Origin: JALZKA01 sp033856515 | Lineage (GTDB): Bacteria > Actinomycetota > Thermoleophilia > Solirubrobacterales > 70-9 | Assembly (NCBI GenBank): GCA_033856515.1 | Contig: JAWVEY010000008.1 | Span: forward strand, 1-64,000 | DNA: 64,000 bases | Direction of reading: 5' to 3' | Shown here: positions 15,110 through 23,373 of the stretch, in pieces | Position numbering within the stretch: the first letter of the stretch is position 1 | Layout: each line of letters opens with the position of its first letter | Program-made: the position numbers and the translations under genes | The notes under the pieces: generated by a model | The model's input: the letters and a program-made list of their open reading frames with translations, nothing else | What the model was told of the DNA's origin: nothing | The model's database searches: none

Positions 15110-16727
15110 GGGCCTCGCCGGCCACATGAAGTGGTGGGGGTGGGGCGAGCCCGATAAGCGGAACGAGCTGGCAGACGGCGCGAAGGCGATGCTCCGCGAG
15201 GAGCTTGGGGCTGCCGAGCCCGTCGAGCCCGTCGCGAAGGAAGACGTCCGGCTCCCGGGCGCCCAGGAGATCCCGCAAGCTGTCAGGAGCGCGGTTGGCG
15301 CCGACGCGGTTCTGACGGGTGACGAGGACCGCCTGCTGCGCTCCGGTGGCAAGAGCTATCCGGACCTGCACAGGGCGCGCACAGGCGCCCTGGAGACGGC
15401 ACCCGACGCCGTGTTGCTGCCCGCGAGCGCAGGGGAGGTAGCAAGCGTCCTGGCGGCTTGCGCGGCCGAGAGCGTCGCGGTTGTCCCGTTTGGCGGCGGC
15501 ACGAGCGTGGTGGGCGGCGTCGATGCGGTGCGAGGTTCCCATCGCGCAGTCATCGCGCTCGACCTAGCCCGGATGCGTGACTGCGAGGTCGATCGCGTTT
15601 CGATGACTGCCCGCCTGGGCCCGGGCCTGCGTGGCCCCGCGGCGGAGGCCGCGCTCCTCGAGAACGGGCTCACGATCGGCCACTTCCCGCAGTCGTTCGA
15701 GTTCGCCACGATCGGCGGCTTTGCGGCAACCCGGTCGGCCGGGCAGGCATCGGCCGGCTACGGGCGCTTCGACGAGCTTGTGACCGCGATCGAGATGGTG
15801 AGCCCATCCGGAACCCTCAGGACGCTGGATACGCCGCACACCGCAGCGGGGCCTGCCCTGCGAGAGGTCGTCGTGGGCTCCGAGGGAACGCTGGGCGTGA
15901 TTACCGACGTAACCGTGCGCGTGAGGCCCGCGCCTCGAAAGAAGCACTACCGGGGCTGGATGGCCGAGGACTTCGAAGCGGGAGCCGAGATAGTCAGAGA
16001 GCTCGCGCACGCAGACGCCCTTCCGGACGTCACGCGCCTGTCCGATCCGGAGGAAACACGCATCTCGCTCGCGATGTCGGGCATGGAGGGCTTCAAGAAG
16101 TCGGCGTTCGAGTCGTACCTGCGCATGCGTGGTCGGACGGGCGGCTGCATGCTCATCACCGGATGGGAGGGCGAGGCGGAGGACGTCGAGCGGCGGCGAG
16201 GCATCTCGTCGCGAATCCTCCGATCGAACGGCGCGGTGTCACTCGGCACCGCGCCCGGCAAGGCGTGGGCTCACGGGCGCTTCGAGGGGCCGTACCTACG
16301 CGACGAGTTGATGAGCCTCGGCTACTTCGTCGAGACGCTCGAGACGTCACATACCTGGTCGCGATACCACGAGCTCTACAACGCGGTGCGTGGCGCCCTG
16401 CGCGGCGCGATGGAAGCGGCGGGAACGCCTGGCATCGTCATGTGCCACCTCTCGCACGCCTACCGCGACGGCGCCTCCCTCTACTACACCTTCATCGCGC
16501 CGTCGAAGCCCGGAGCGGAGCTCGAGCACTGGCGCGCGCTCAAGAGCGCCGCATGCGACGCGATCGTCGCGACCGACGGCACGATCACGCACCACCACGC
16601 GGTTGGGCGCGACCACGCTCCCTACATGCAGGCGGAGGTGGGAGAGGTGGGACTGGAAGCGCTTAGAGCGCTCAAGGAACGTCTTGATCCGGCCGGGATC
16701 ATGAACCCCGGGAAACTGCTTCCCTAG
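15093..16727 (+). CDS. FAD-linked oxidase, alkyl-DHAP synthase (AGPS)-like
   Basis: 544 residues. It begins with MKWWGWG-type sequence characteristic of alkyldihydroxyacetonephosphate synthase, followed by a PCMH FAD-binding domain (VVPFGGGTSVVGG, GSEGTLGVITDVTVRV). The C-terminal cap holds Tyr-rich YRDGASLYYTF and the triple histidine THHHAVGRDH (His500-502), corresponding to the AGPS active site, then ERLDPAGIMNPGKLLP. AGPS makes the ether bond of ether lipids from acyl-DHAP and a fatty alcohol. The TTG start has AGGAG about ten bases upstream. A related FAD oxidase function is the alternative. Its stop shares CTAG with the convergent gene. Confidence 0.82.
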   Translation: MNVSAEGLAGHMKWWGWGEPDKRNELADGAKAMLREELGAAEPVEPVAKEDVRLPGAQEIPQAVRSAVGADAVLTGDEDRLLRSGGKSYPDLHRARTGALETAPDAVLLPASAGEVASVLAACAAESVAVVPFGGGTSVVGGVDAVRGSHRAVIALDLARMRDCEVDRVSMTARLGPGLRGPAAEAALLENGLTIGHFPQSFEFATIGGFAATRSAGQASAGYGRFDELVTAIEMVSPSGTLRTLDTPHTAAGPALREVVVGSEGTLGVITDVTVRVRPAPRKKHYRGWMAEDFEAGAEIVRELAHADALPDVTRLSDPEETRISLAMSGMEGFKKSAFESYLRMRGRTGGCMLITGWEGEAEDVERRRGISSRILRSNGAVSLGTAPGKAWAHGRFEGPYLRDELMSLGYFVETLETSHTWSRYHELYNAVRGALRGAMEAAGTPGIVMCHLSHAYRDGASLYYTFIAPSKPGAELEHWRALKSAACDAIVATDGTITHHHAVGRDHAPYMQAEVGEVGLEALRALKERLDPAGIMNPGKLLP

Positions 16728-17788
16728 CCGCCGTCCTGGCCGCCGCCCTCGCCGGGCGCCTGCTGGTCGTCGGGTGGCGCGCTGCCGCGCGGGACCTCGC
16801 CGATCAGGATCGTCTCGCCTGGCCGCTCGATCTCGAGCGACCCCGAATCCAGCGCGGTTTGCGCTGACGTCAGGATCTCCTCGGGATTCGAGAGCGAGAT
16901 CTCGATCGCCCGTGACTGGGAGATTGGGCCTGCGACCGCTTGCGGAATCGCCAGCCGGTTCTCATACGTCCCCTTCTCGGGAACGATCGCCGCGGCCATC
17001 GGATAGCCGTGCTCGTCGTCGAACATGAACCATGCGAGGTAGGCCTTGTCCTTGGGCGGATCGGGAAGATCGGTGAGCACCAGGTCGAGATAGGGCTGCG
17101 TCCCGCCCGAGATGCCGACCACCGCGGCGCCTGCGGTCTTGGCGCCGGTCGGTGACGTGAGCGGGACCTGGCTGATCTCCTCGCCGTCGGGGATCGGCGT
17201 CGAGGGGTCGAGCGGGTCCTCTGGCGTCTGGCCGGTGTCGGAGCTGGCCGATGTCGTGCCCGACGGCTCGTCATCGCCCGAAAAAACGCCGGCGATGGCG
17301 AGGATGGCCACGATCAGGAGGATCGCTGCACCACCCAGACCGGCAATCAGACGCGTCTGCTTGGAGCTGAAGCCGCCGGACCCATCCTTCTGCGGCAGTG
17401 GCTCGCCGGCGGGCTGCGAGACGGGGGCGGTCTGCCGGCCACCGAAGCGGCTGCCGGCCGGCGCCTGAGGCAGCTTTGGCAACTCCGCAGCGGGATAGAG
17501 GGCCGTGAGCTCGGTGACGACCGTGTCGGCCAGCTCGCGGTCCGAGGCGTCCTGGCGCAGATGCCTGACTGCGTCTGCGCGCCCGATGGGGTCTGCCTGG
17601 CCCAGGAGGTATTCCGTGAGGCCGACGTTTCGGTCCGGATCGGCGCCGCCGAGCTCCTCGAGCGCCGAACGGGCACGCTCGAACGTTTCTCCCTCATCCA
17701 CGCCGAAGAGATCGTCGAGGTCGTCGAACGACTGGCCCCCAGTCAGGAGCATCTCGAGCACAGCGCTCTGGTCGGCAGTGATAGGCAT
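16724..17788 (-). CDS. Membrane protein with RskA-like anti-sigma C-terminal domain
   Basis: 354 residues. The N-terminal 100 are helical and acidic (LLTGGQSFDDLDDLFGVD), followed by a linker, one transmembrane helix (about 146-170, GLGGAAILLIVAILAIAGVF), a Thr/Ser/Pro-rich stretch and an extracytoplasmic domain resembling the C-terminal half of anti-sigma-K factors (KAYLAWFMFDDEHGYPMAAA). The usual zinc-finger anti-sigma motif HxxxCxxC is absent and no sigma gene is adjacent. It may be a transmembrane sensor acting on an unlinked regulator. A TACCCT box lies six bases before the ATG. Confidence 0.68.
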   Translation of the reverse strand: MPITADQSAVLEMLLTGGQSFDDLDDLFGVDEGETFERARSALEELGGADPDRNVGLTEYLLGQADPIGRADAVRHLRQDASDRELADTVVTELTALYPAAELPKLPQAPAGSRFGGRQTAPVSQPAGEPLPQKDGSGGFSSKQTRLIAGLGGAAILLIVAILAIAGVFSGDDEPSGTTSASSDTGQTPEDPLDPSTPIPDGEEISQVPLTSPTGAKTAGAAVVGISGGTQPYLDLVLTDLPDPPKDKAYLAWFMFDDEHGYPMAAAIVPEKGTYENRLAIPQAVAGPISQSRAIEISLSNPEEILTSAQTALDSGSLEIERPGETILIGEVPRGSAPPDDQQAPGEGGGQDGG

Positions 17789-17842
17789 GCGGCAAGGGTA
17801 TGGGCCTTGGATTAAGCACGCGCTAATTGCGAAGAAGCTCGC

Positions 17843-18292
17843 ATGGATACGCTCGCGGCAGTGTCATCGACGCCTGACATCTCGAAAGCCGGCGAGGACG
17901 GGCCCGCCGTCGCCTTCGGGCTCGTCTACGGCGAAGTCACCGAAGATCGCGTCGAGGCCAGCGTGCCGGTCGAGCCGCCGGTGCAGCAGCCCTTCGGGCT
18001 CGTGCACGGCGGCGTGTACTCGATTATCGCCGAGAGCATCTGCTCGTCCGCCACGGCCGTGGCCGTCGCATCCGAAGGCAAGATCGCGATGGGGATGTCG
18101 AACTCCGCCACTTTCCTGCGCCCGGTGACCGAAGGCACGGTCCACGCAGTCGCAACCAGGCGCCACGCCGGCCGGACGACCTGGCTCTGGGACGTGGACT
18201 TCACAGACGACAACGGAAAGCTCGCCGCGATCGTGCGGATGACCGTCGCGGTGCGGGAGATGCCGGGGGAGAGCGACAGGAGAACCGCATGA
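17843..18292 (+). CDS. PaaI-type hotdog-fold thioesterase
   Basis: 149 residues. The hotdog signature FGLVHGGVYSIIAESICSSA carries the conserved His-Gly-Gly and downstream acidic residue used in acyl-CoA thioester hydrolysis. The central part FLRPVTEGTVHAVATRRHAG is typical of the PaaI/YdiI subfamily. The substrate is unknown. It overlaps the next gene by four bases (ATGA). Confidence 0.85.
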   Translation: MDTLAAVSSTPDISKAGEDGPAVAFGLVYGEVTEDRVEASVPVEPPVQQPFGLVHGGVYSIIAESICSSATAVAVASEGKIAMGMSNSATFLRPVTEGTVHAVATRRHAGRTTWLWDVDFTDDNGKLAAIVRMTVAVREMPGESDRRTA

Positions 18293-18864
18293 CCGCCACC
18301 TACACCTTCGATGTCTTCACCAGCCTCGACGGCTTCGGCGCCGCCAGTGCCAACTGGAGCGGCTACTGGGGAAAGCAGGGCCCCGACTTGCTCGAGCGGC
18401 GCCTTGCCCAGCACAGCCCGGAGCAGCGGATGGTCTTCGGCGCCAACACGTTTCGCGCGTTCGTGCGAATGCTGTCCTCGAGCACCGAGGAATCCGAGGT
18501 GCATGACCCATGGGTCACGCGGATGATCAGCCTGCCGGCAACTGTCGTGTCGACGACGCTGGAAGAACCCCTCGACTGGGCCGACGCCACCCTCGTGAGC
18601 GGTGATGCCATCGACGTCGTCGCGCGGCTCAAGGAGGAGTCCGAGGTGCCGTTGCGCTCCCACGGCAGCCTGTCGATGAACCGGGCGCTGATGGCAGCCG
18701 GCCTAGTCGACTTCGTGCAAGTGACGCTCTTTCCCGTCATCACCGGTGAGACCGGGCTGGACCCGATCTTCAAGGGCGCTGCCGACTTTGACCTGGAGCT
18801 GATCGAGAATGTGACGCTCGACGGTCACACCCAAGAGCTCATCTACCGCCCCAGCTTGCACTGA
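18289..18864 (+). CDS. Dihydrofolate reductase family protein (RibD C-terminal-like)
   Basis: 191 residues of the RibD_C/DHFR-like fold: FDVFTSLDGFGAASANWSGY at the start, the central strand MVFGANTFRAF, the nucleotide-binding stretch VPLRSHGSLSMNRALMAAGL and a C-terminal LFPVITGETGLDPIF. Proteins of this family are NADPH-dependent reductases of mostly unknown substrate and should not be equated with essential DHFR. Translationally coupled to the thioesterase. Confidence 0.83.
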   Translation: MTATYTFDVFTSLDGFGAASANWSGYWGKQGPDLLERRLAQHSPEQRMVFGANTFRAFVRMLSSSTEESEVHDPWVTRMISLPATVVSTTLEEPLDWADATLVSGDAIDVVARLKEESEVPLRSHGSLSMNRALMAAGLVDFVQVTLFPVITGETGLDPIFKGAADFDLELIENVTLDGHTQELIYRPSLH

Positions 18865-18872
18865 CCCAAAGA

Positions 18873-19478
18873 TTAGGACGCGGCCCGATACGTGATCCCG
18901 TCGAGATCCACAGCACCGCTGTCCCGCTGGAGAACCACAGAGCCGGGTAGATCGACCCCCTCGACCTCGGCGCCGCCGGCGGGCGTTATCCAGAACAGGG
19001 TGTCCTGGGTCTCGTGTGTCTGCAGGCCGGTCGGCCGATAGCCGGGCGGGAGGGTGAACGCGATTCCGTCCTCGAGCTCGCTACCCGGACCGAATGACTT
19101 GCAGAGACCGTCGCCGCCGCTTCCGCTCAAGCCAACGGCGATCCCGCTCAGATGGACGATTCCGAAGCCGTCCTTGAAGTAGGAGACCGGGTCGTAGCCG
19201 GAGAATTCCGGGGAGGCGTCGTCAAGGCTGCTCCAGACGCAGTCGCCCTGACCACCGTTGGAGAACGCCGGTTCGCCGGGAGTGCCAACGACATGCGGCG
19301 CCTCCGGTCGTGCGAGGTCGTCACCCTTCACCTGCCCGTTGACGATGTGCTTCGACTTGACGCTGTTGTTGTCGAGTTGGGTCACCGCGTAGGCGGAACC
19401 GCCTCCGACGACGAGACAAAGGGCCAACGTCGATACGACATTGGCATAGGACAGCTTGGCATGAAGCCTGGCGAGCAT
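18873..19478 (-). CDS. Secreted hypothetical protein, ANVVSTLAL signal type
   Basis: 201 residues. The N-terminus LSYANVVSTLALCLVVGGGS followed by AYAVTQLDNNSVKSKHI is a signal segment I recognise as recurrent in Thermoleophilia exported proteins, where a NSVgSkqlknn-like spacer follows. The rest is a beta-rich domain with two cysteines and the stretch GIAFTLPPGYRPTG, typical of small collar or fibre-like domains. No enzyme motif. GGGAGGGG about five bases before the ATG is a good ribosome binding site, unlike most neighbours. Confidence 0.6.
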   Translation of the reverse strand: MLARLHAKLSYANVVSTLALCLVVGGGSAYAVTQLDNNSVKSKHIVNGQVKGDDLARPEAPHVVGTPGEPAFSNGGQGDCVWSSLDDASPEFSGYDPVSYFKDGFGIVHLSGIAVGLSGSGGDGLCKSFGPGSELEDGIAFTLPPGYRPTGLQTHETQDTLFWITPAGGAEVEGVDLPGSVVLQRDSGAVDLDGITYRAAS

Positions 19479-19575
19479 GGGGCCCCTCCCGGTTGCCTAG
19501 GTCGCGTGAACGGCACTGAGACTACGCCAATTTAGGTCTTGTTGTGGGGTAGAGCCTGGGAGACCTCGTTTGCCG

Positions 19576-19603
19576 CTTAGGTACTTCTCGTCCAAAGCAC
19601 CTA
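19576..19603 (-). repeat. GGACGA-loop hairpin repeat, copy 1 (3' of nadE)
   Basis: On the minus strand it reads TAGGTGCTTTGGACGAGAAG TACCTAAG, an imperfect stem with the shared GGACGA loop. It begins about ten bases after the nadE stop codon. This is the only copy beside a housekeeping gene, and is 34 kb away from the main cluster. Confidence 0.7.
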
Positions 19604-19611
19604 TCTGGCGC

Positions 19612-21270
19612 CTAGCCGCCGAAGCGGTTCGTGATCGGTAAGCGGCGGTCTCGGCCGAAGGCCTTGGCGGTGATGCGGATTCCCGGGGGCGCCTGGCGGC
19701 GCTTGTACTCGGAGCGGTCGACCATCCGGATCACCTCGTCGACGATGGCCGGATCGTCACCGGCCGCGACGATCTCGTCGCGTGATCGATCGTCGACGAT
19801 GTACGCGTCGAGGATGCGGTCGAGCACCTCGTAAGGCGGCAGGGAGTCGTCGTCGCGCTGATCGGGGCGAAGCTCGGCCGAGGGCGGGCGCTCGATCACG
19901 GCAGGGGGGACGAGCGGCTCGGGCGACTGGTCGTTGCGGTGGCGGACCAGGTCGTAGACGAGCGTCTTCGGCACGTCCTTGATGACCGCGAAGCCGCCCG
20001 CCATGTCTCCGTAGAGCGTCGCGTAGCCGACCGACATCTCGCTCTTGTTGCCCGTCGTAAGCACCAGCCAGCCATGCGTGTTGGACAGGGCCATCATCAA
20101 GTTGCCGCGAATTCGCGCCTGCAGGTTCTCGGCGGTGATCCCGCCTAGGCCACCCGCCCCGTCCAGGCTGCCCTCGAGCGCGTCCGCGTAGACGCCCATC
20201 ACGCCCTCGATTGGGATCTCGATCAGCTCGGCGCCCAGGTTGCGGACTATGGCGCGGGCATCGTCCTGGGTCTCCGAGCTGGAGTGGGGGGAGGGCATGA
20301 CGACGCCGGTGAGCCGCTCTCCGCCAAGAGCGTCGGCGGCCACAAGCGCGACCAAGGCCGAGTCGATCCCGCCGGAGACGGCGACAACGACATGGCGAAA
20401 GCCGTTCTTCTCCACGTAGTCACGGAGGCCGGTTACCAGCGCCGAGTAGACCTCGGCGAGATCTGAGAGGGGCTCCTCGATTCGCGCAGGCTCGGCGCCG
20501 TACTCCACCACCAGGAAGTCCTCTTCGAACTGCTTGGCCCGCCCAAGGACCTGGCCCTCTGAGCCGAGCGCGAAGCTAGAGCCGTCGAAGACCAGCTCGT
20601 CCTGTCCGCCGACGAGGTTCACGAACGCAAAGGCGGTACCGCATTCGCTGGTTCGGCGAACGAACATGGCCTCGCGCTCACCCCGCTTGCCGCGCAGATA
20701 AGGGGACCCGGAAGCGTTCACGATCAACTCGGCGCCCATCTCGGCCTCGGCCGAAGCCGGCGGCCCGGGCTCCCAGGCGTCTTCGCAGATCGTTAGGCCC
20801 ACGCGCTTGCCCGCGATGTCGACGACGACCGGCTCGCTCCCAGGCTCGAAGTAGCGGTTCTCGTCGAAGACGGCGTAGTTGGGGAGGCGCTGCTTCCGGT
20901 AGACGGCCTCGACCTTCCCATCGCGGAGCAGGGCCAGCGAGTTGTGGGCGTACCTGGGCCGGGGCGCGTCTCGATCCGCAGCATCGGCGCTCGCAGCGCG
21001 CGGCTCGGGAAAACCCACCAGGACCGCGATCCCGTCGGCTTCCGATGCCAGCTCCTCAACGGCCTTGGCGCAGCGAGCCAGGAAGTGGCGCTTCAGGTAG
21101 AGGTCCTCGGCCGGGTAGCCGGAAATGCAGAGCTCGCCGAAGACAACGAGGTCGGCGCCCTCATCCTTGGCGCGGGCGATCCCGTCGCGGACCAGCCCTG
21201 CGTTCTCCTCCACGGCTCCGACCGTGGGATTGATCTGGGCCAGCGCGAGTGTTATCCCTTTAGATGACAC
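19612..21270 (-). CDS. nadE: Glutamine-dependent NAD+ synthetase
   Basis: 552-residue two-domain enzyme for the last step of NAD synthesis. The N-terminal nitrilase domain generates ammonia from glutamine and shows its triad Glu46 (FGELCISGYP), Lys126 (YRKQRLPNY) and Cys162 (LTICEDAWEP). The C-terminal synthetase domain carries the PP-loop VVAVSGGIDSALVAL and LTTGNKSEMSVGYATLYGD. The GTG at 21270 was chosen because ITLALAQINPTVG follows at once and a TACTCT box lies six bases upstream; the open frame upstream of it lacks family similarity. A repeat hairpin follows the stop codon. Confidence 0.95.
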   Translation of the reverse strand: MSSKGITLALAQINPTVGAVEENAGLVRDGIARAKDEGADLVVFGELCISGYPAEDLYLKRHFLARCAKAVEELASEADGIAVLVGFPEPRAASADAADRDAPRPRYAHNSLALLRDGKVEAVYRKQRLPNYAVFDENRYFEPGSEPVVVDIAGKRVGLTICEDAWEPGPPASAEAEMGAELIVNASGSPYLRGKRGEREAMFVRRTSECGTAFAFVNLVGGQDELVFDGSSFALGSEGQVLGRAKQFEEDFLVVEYGAEPARIEEPLSDLAEVYSALVTGLRDYVEKNGFRHVVVAVSGGIDSALVALVAADALGGERLTGVVMPSPHSSSETQDDARAIVRNLGAELIEIPIEGVMGVYADALEGSLDGAGGLGGITAENLQARIRGNLMMALSNTHGWLVLTTGNKSEMSVGYATLYGDMAGGFAVIKDVPKTLVYDLVRHRNDQSPEPLVPPAVIERPPSAELRPDQRDDDSLPPYEVLDRILDAYIVDDRSRDEIVAAGDDPAIVDEVIRMVDRSEYKRRQAPPGIRITAKAFGRDRRLPITNRFGG

Positions 21271-21276
21271 GGATGG

Positions 21277-21282
21277 AGAGTA
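21277..21282 (-). promoter_or_regulatory. Putative -10 box (TACTCT) of nadE
   Basis: On the minus strand TACTCT is followed by six bases and the GTG start, which decides the start codon and implies a leaderless nadE transcript. Confidence 0.5.
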
Positions 21283-21343
21283 TGTATCGTCATTCGCGAC
21301 GTACTTCGCAGGGGGTCGAAATCTTGAGGAAGCGAGGAGCGCA

Positions 21344-22918
21344 ATGAGCAGGTGGCTTAGTGGTGCGGGTCTGATGGCGGCTCTTTGCCTGAGCGCAACT
21401 GCGATCCCCGAAACGGCCTCAGCCGCCACGTCGCCCTTCACGGAGGCGCAGGCAAAGCAACAGCTCCGCGACGTTGAGGACGTCGAAGCCGGCAAGAGCA
21501 GGACCGACCCGACCATCGCCCTTCGCGATCTCGCGCTCGCAGAACCAGCTCTGGACGGCGCCGCCGCACGCCGCGCTCGCTCGATCCTTTCCCGCCCGCC
21601 CGAGGGCAACTCCCCTTACGGCGGCGCCTGGCCCAACAACGCCGTCGAGAAGACCGTAGAGACGCCTGCGTTTGTCGTTCACTACCCCGAGGTGCCCGGC
21701 TGCGACGCTGAGCCTCCCAACCCTGACGGCAACTGCGACGAGCCCGACCTGACCGACGACACCGACATGAACGACATCCCCGATTTCGTAGATGCGACCG
21801 TGGATGCCGTCGACGAGTCGATCGCGGTCGAGAACACCGAGCTCGGCTGGCCGCTGCCCAAGGGCGACGGCGACGAAGGTGAGCCGAGCGGGAGCGGAGA
21901 GGTCGATCGCTTCGACGTCTACATCTCCGACCTCTGCGACGAGAGCGACTTCAACCCCTGCGTTTTCGGCTTTGCCCAGCCAGACGACAATTCCGCCGAG
22001 TGCGATTCGGCGCCCTTCAAGTGCAGCGCCCACCTCGTGGTCGACAACGACTACGACGAGTTCGGCGAGTCCGGCGGCGAGCTCGGCCTCAGGGTCACGA
22101 CCGCGCACGAGTACAACCACGTGCTCCAGTTCAACCTCGACTCGAACCAGGACACGTGGATGTTCGAGTCGACGGCCACTTGGTCCGAAGAGCAGGTCTT
22201 TCCCGACGACGATGACTGGGTCCGTACCTACATGGACAGCTGGACCGAGGAGTCCCTCATCGCGCTCACGACGCCGCAGTTCCACATCTACGGCTCTGCC
22301 GTGTGGAACCACTGGCTCGAGAACGGCGACCACAACTTCGGACCCGACGTGGTGCTGAACGCCTGGGAGTCCTCGCGCGACGTGACGCCCAAGGACTACG
22401 CGGTCGGCGCCTACGACGACGCGATCAAGGACGAAGGCGGCGCCGGCTTCCCGCAAGAGTTCGCCGCGTTCACCGCGGCGACCGCGGAATGGCGGACCGG
22501 CGACGGCAACTTCCCGGACGCGTCAGAGCTGCCCAACGTCAAGCGGATGGGCAAGCTGAAGTTCGACGGGGACCCCGCGGCCCAGATACTCGACAACACG
22601 AGCTACGCCCTCTTCAAGGTAAATCCGAAGGACGAAGACGAGATCACGCTCAAGGGCCGCTCAGACGACGGTGGCTTGCAGTGGAGCATCGCTTTGGTCG
22701 CCCGTGACGGATCGGAGACCGGAGGTACGGTCGAGCGCCTCGTGGAGTACGCCGAGGGCGACGAGAAAACATCCGTGGTCCTGCCCGACGCGCAAACGTA
22801 CAATCGCATCACGGCCGTGATCACGAATGCGGACGGCCACGTCACGGGGCCCAAGCCCTCCGGCGGCAGCTTCAACTACACCCGGAACGGCGAGGACTTT
22901 AAGCTGAAGGTCCGCTGA
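21344..22918 (+). CDS. Secreted putative gluzincin-type zinc metallopeptidase
   Basis: 524 residues with a signal peptide (LMAALCLSATAIPETASAA). The core has TTAHEYNHVLQFNLDSNQDT with His255, Glu256 and His259 as HExxH zinc site, and the downstream FESTATWSEEQ supplies the expected third-ligand Glu. A calcium-like acidic stretch (DLTDDTDMNDIPDFVD) precedes it. The C-terminal about 110 residues look like a beta-sandwich. Similar architecture occurs in secreted MXAN_6640-type putative metalloproteases. GAGGAG precedes the ATG. Divergent from nadE with a 73-bp gap; TGATG overlap with the next gene. Confidence 0.75.
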   Translation: MSRWLSGAGLMAALCLSATAIPETASAATSPFTEAQAKQQLRDVEDVEAGKSRTDPTIALRDLALAEPALDGAAARRARSILSRPPEGNSPYGGAWPNNAVEKTVETPAFVVHYPEVPGCDAEPPNPDGNCDEPDLTDDTDMNDIPDFVDATVDAVDESIAVENTELGWPLPKGDGDEGEPSGSGEVDRFDVYISDLCDESDFNPCVFGFAQPDDNSAECDSAPFKCSAHLVVDNDYDEFGESGGELGLRVTTAHEYNHVLQFNLDSNQDTWMFESTATWSEEQVFPDDDDWVRTYMDSWTEESLIALTTPQFHIYGSAVWNHWLENGDHNFGPDVVLNAWESSRDVTPKDYAVGAYDDAIKDEGGAGFPQEFAAFTAATAEWRTGDGNFPDASELPNVKRMGKLKFDGDPAAQILDNTSYALFKVNPKDEDEITLKGRSDDGGLQWSIALVARDGSETGGTVERLVEYAEGDEKTSVVLPDAQTYNRITAVITNADGHVTGPKPSGGSFNYTRNGEDFKLKVR

Positions 22919-23373
22919 TGACTGATCCCGAAGGACAAGAAGAGGAGTTTCGCGTCGAGGTCGAGCTCGACGACGACGATCACCACCTGAGCCTGGCGGA
23001 CCGGCTGCGCGCCACCGACCTGGACGACGAGGCGCGCGAGCGCCTTGGTTCGCAGGTGGTCGTGACCCGCGATGGCCCACACCTCTTTCTTTACGCAACC
23101 ACGCAGAAGAGCTGCGAAGAGGCTGAGCGCGTCGTTCGCGAGCTGATCGCCGAGGACGAGTTGACCGGCTCGGTCCGCTCGACGCGCTGGCACCCGGTCG
23201 AGCAGGACTGGAAGGACATCACCGATCCGCTTCCCCAGACACCCGAAGAGCTCGAGGCCGAGGAGCACGCGCGCGACGAGCGCATGGCAACCGAAGACCC
23301 GGGCATCAAGAACCCGAGATTTGTGACGCTCGGCTCTTACAAGCCGAAGTTCCTGCGCGACCTAGGGCTCTAG
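22918..23373 (+). CDS. Conserved hypothetical acidic cytoplasmic protein
   Basis: 151 residues, strongly acidic, no signal peptide or membrane segment. A small alpha/beta part (RLGSQVVVTRDGPHLFLYAT, then QKSCEEAERVVRELI) is followed by WHPVEQDWKDITDPLP and a C-terminal LGSYKPKFLRDLGL. I do not recognise a named family. It overlaps the metallopeptidase stop by one base, so it is coexpressed, and its 3' end overlaps the convergent acetyltransferase by 12 bases. Confidence 0.65.
   Translation: MTDPEGQEEEFRVEVELDDDDHHLSLADRLRATDLDDEARERLGSQVVVTRDGPHLFLYATTQKSCEEAERVVRELIAEDELTGSVRSTRWHPVEQDWKDITDPLPQTPEELEAEEHARDERMATEDPGIKNPRFVTLGSYKPKFLRDLGL

Noticed and set aside
21271..21609. Upstream in-frame extension of nadE
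   Set aside because: The added 113 residues have no nitrilase similarity and overlap the signal peptide region of the divergent protease; a -10 box and GTG at 21270 fit the true start.
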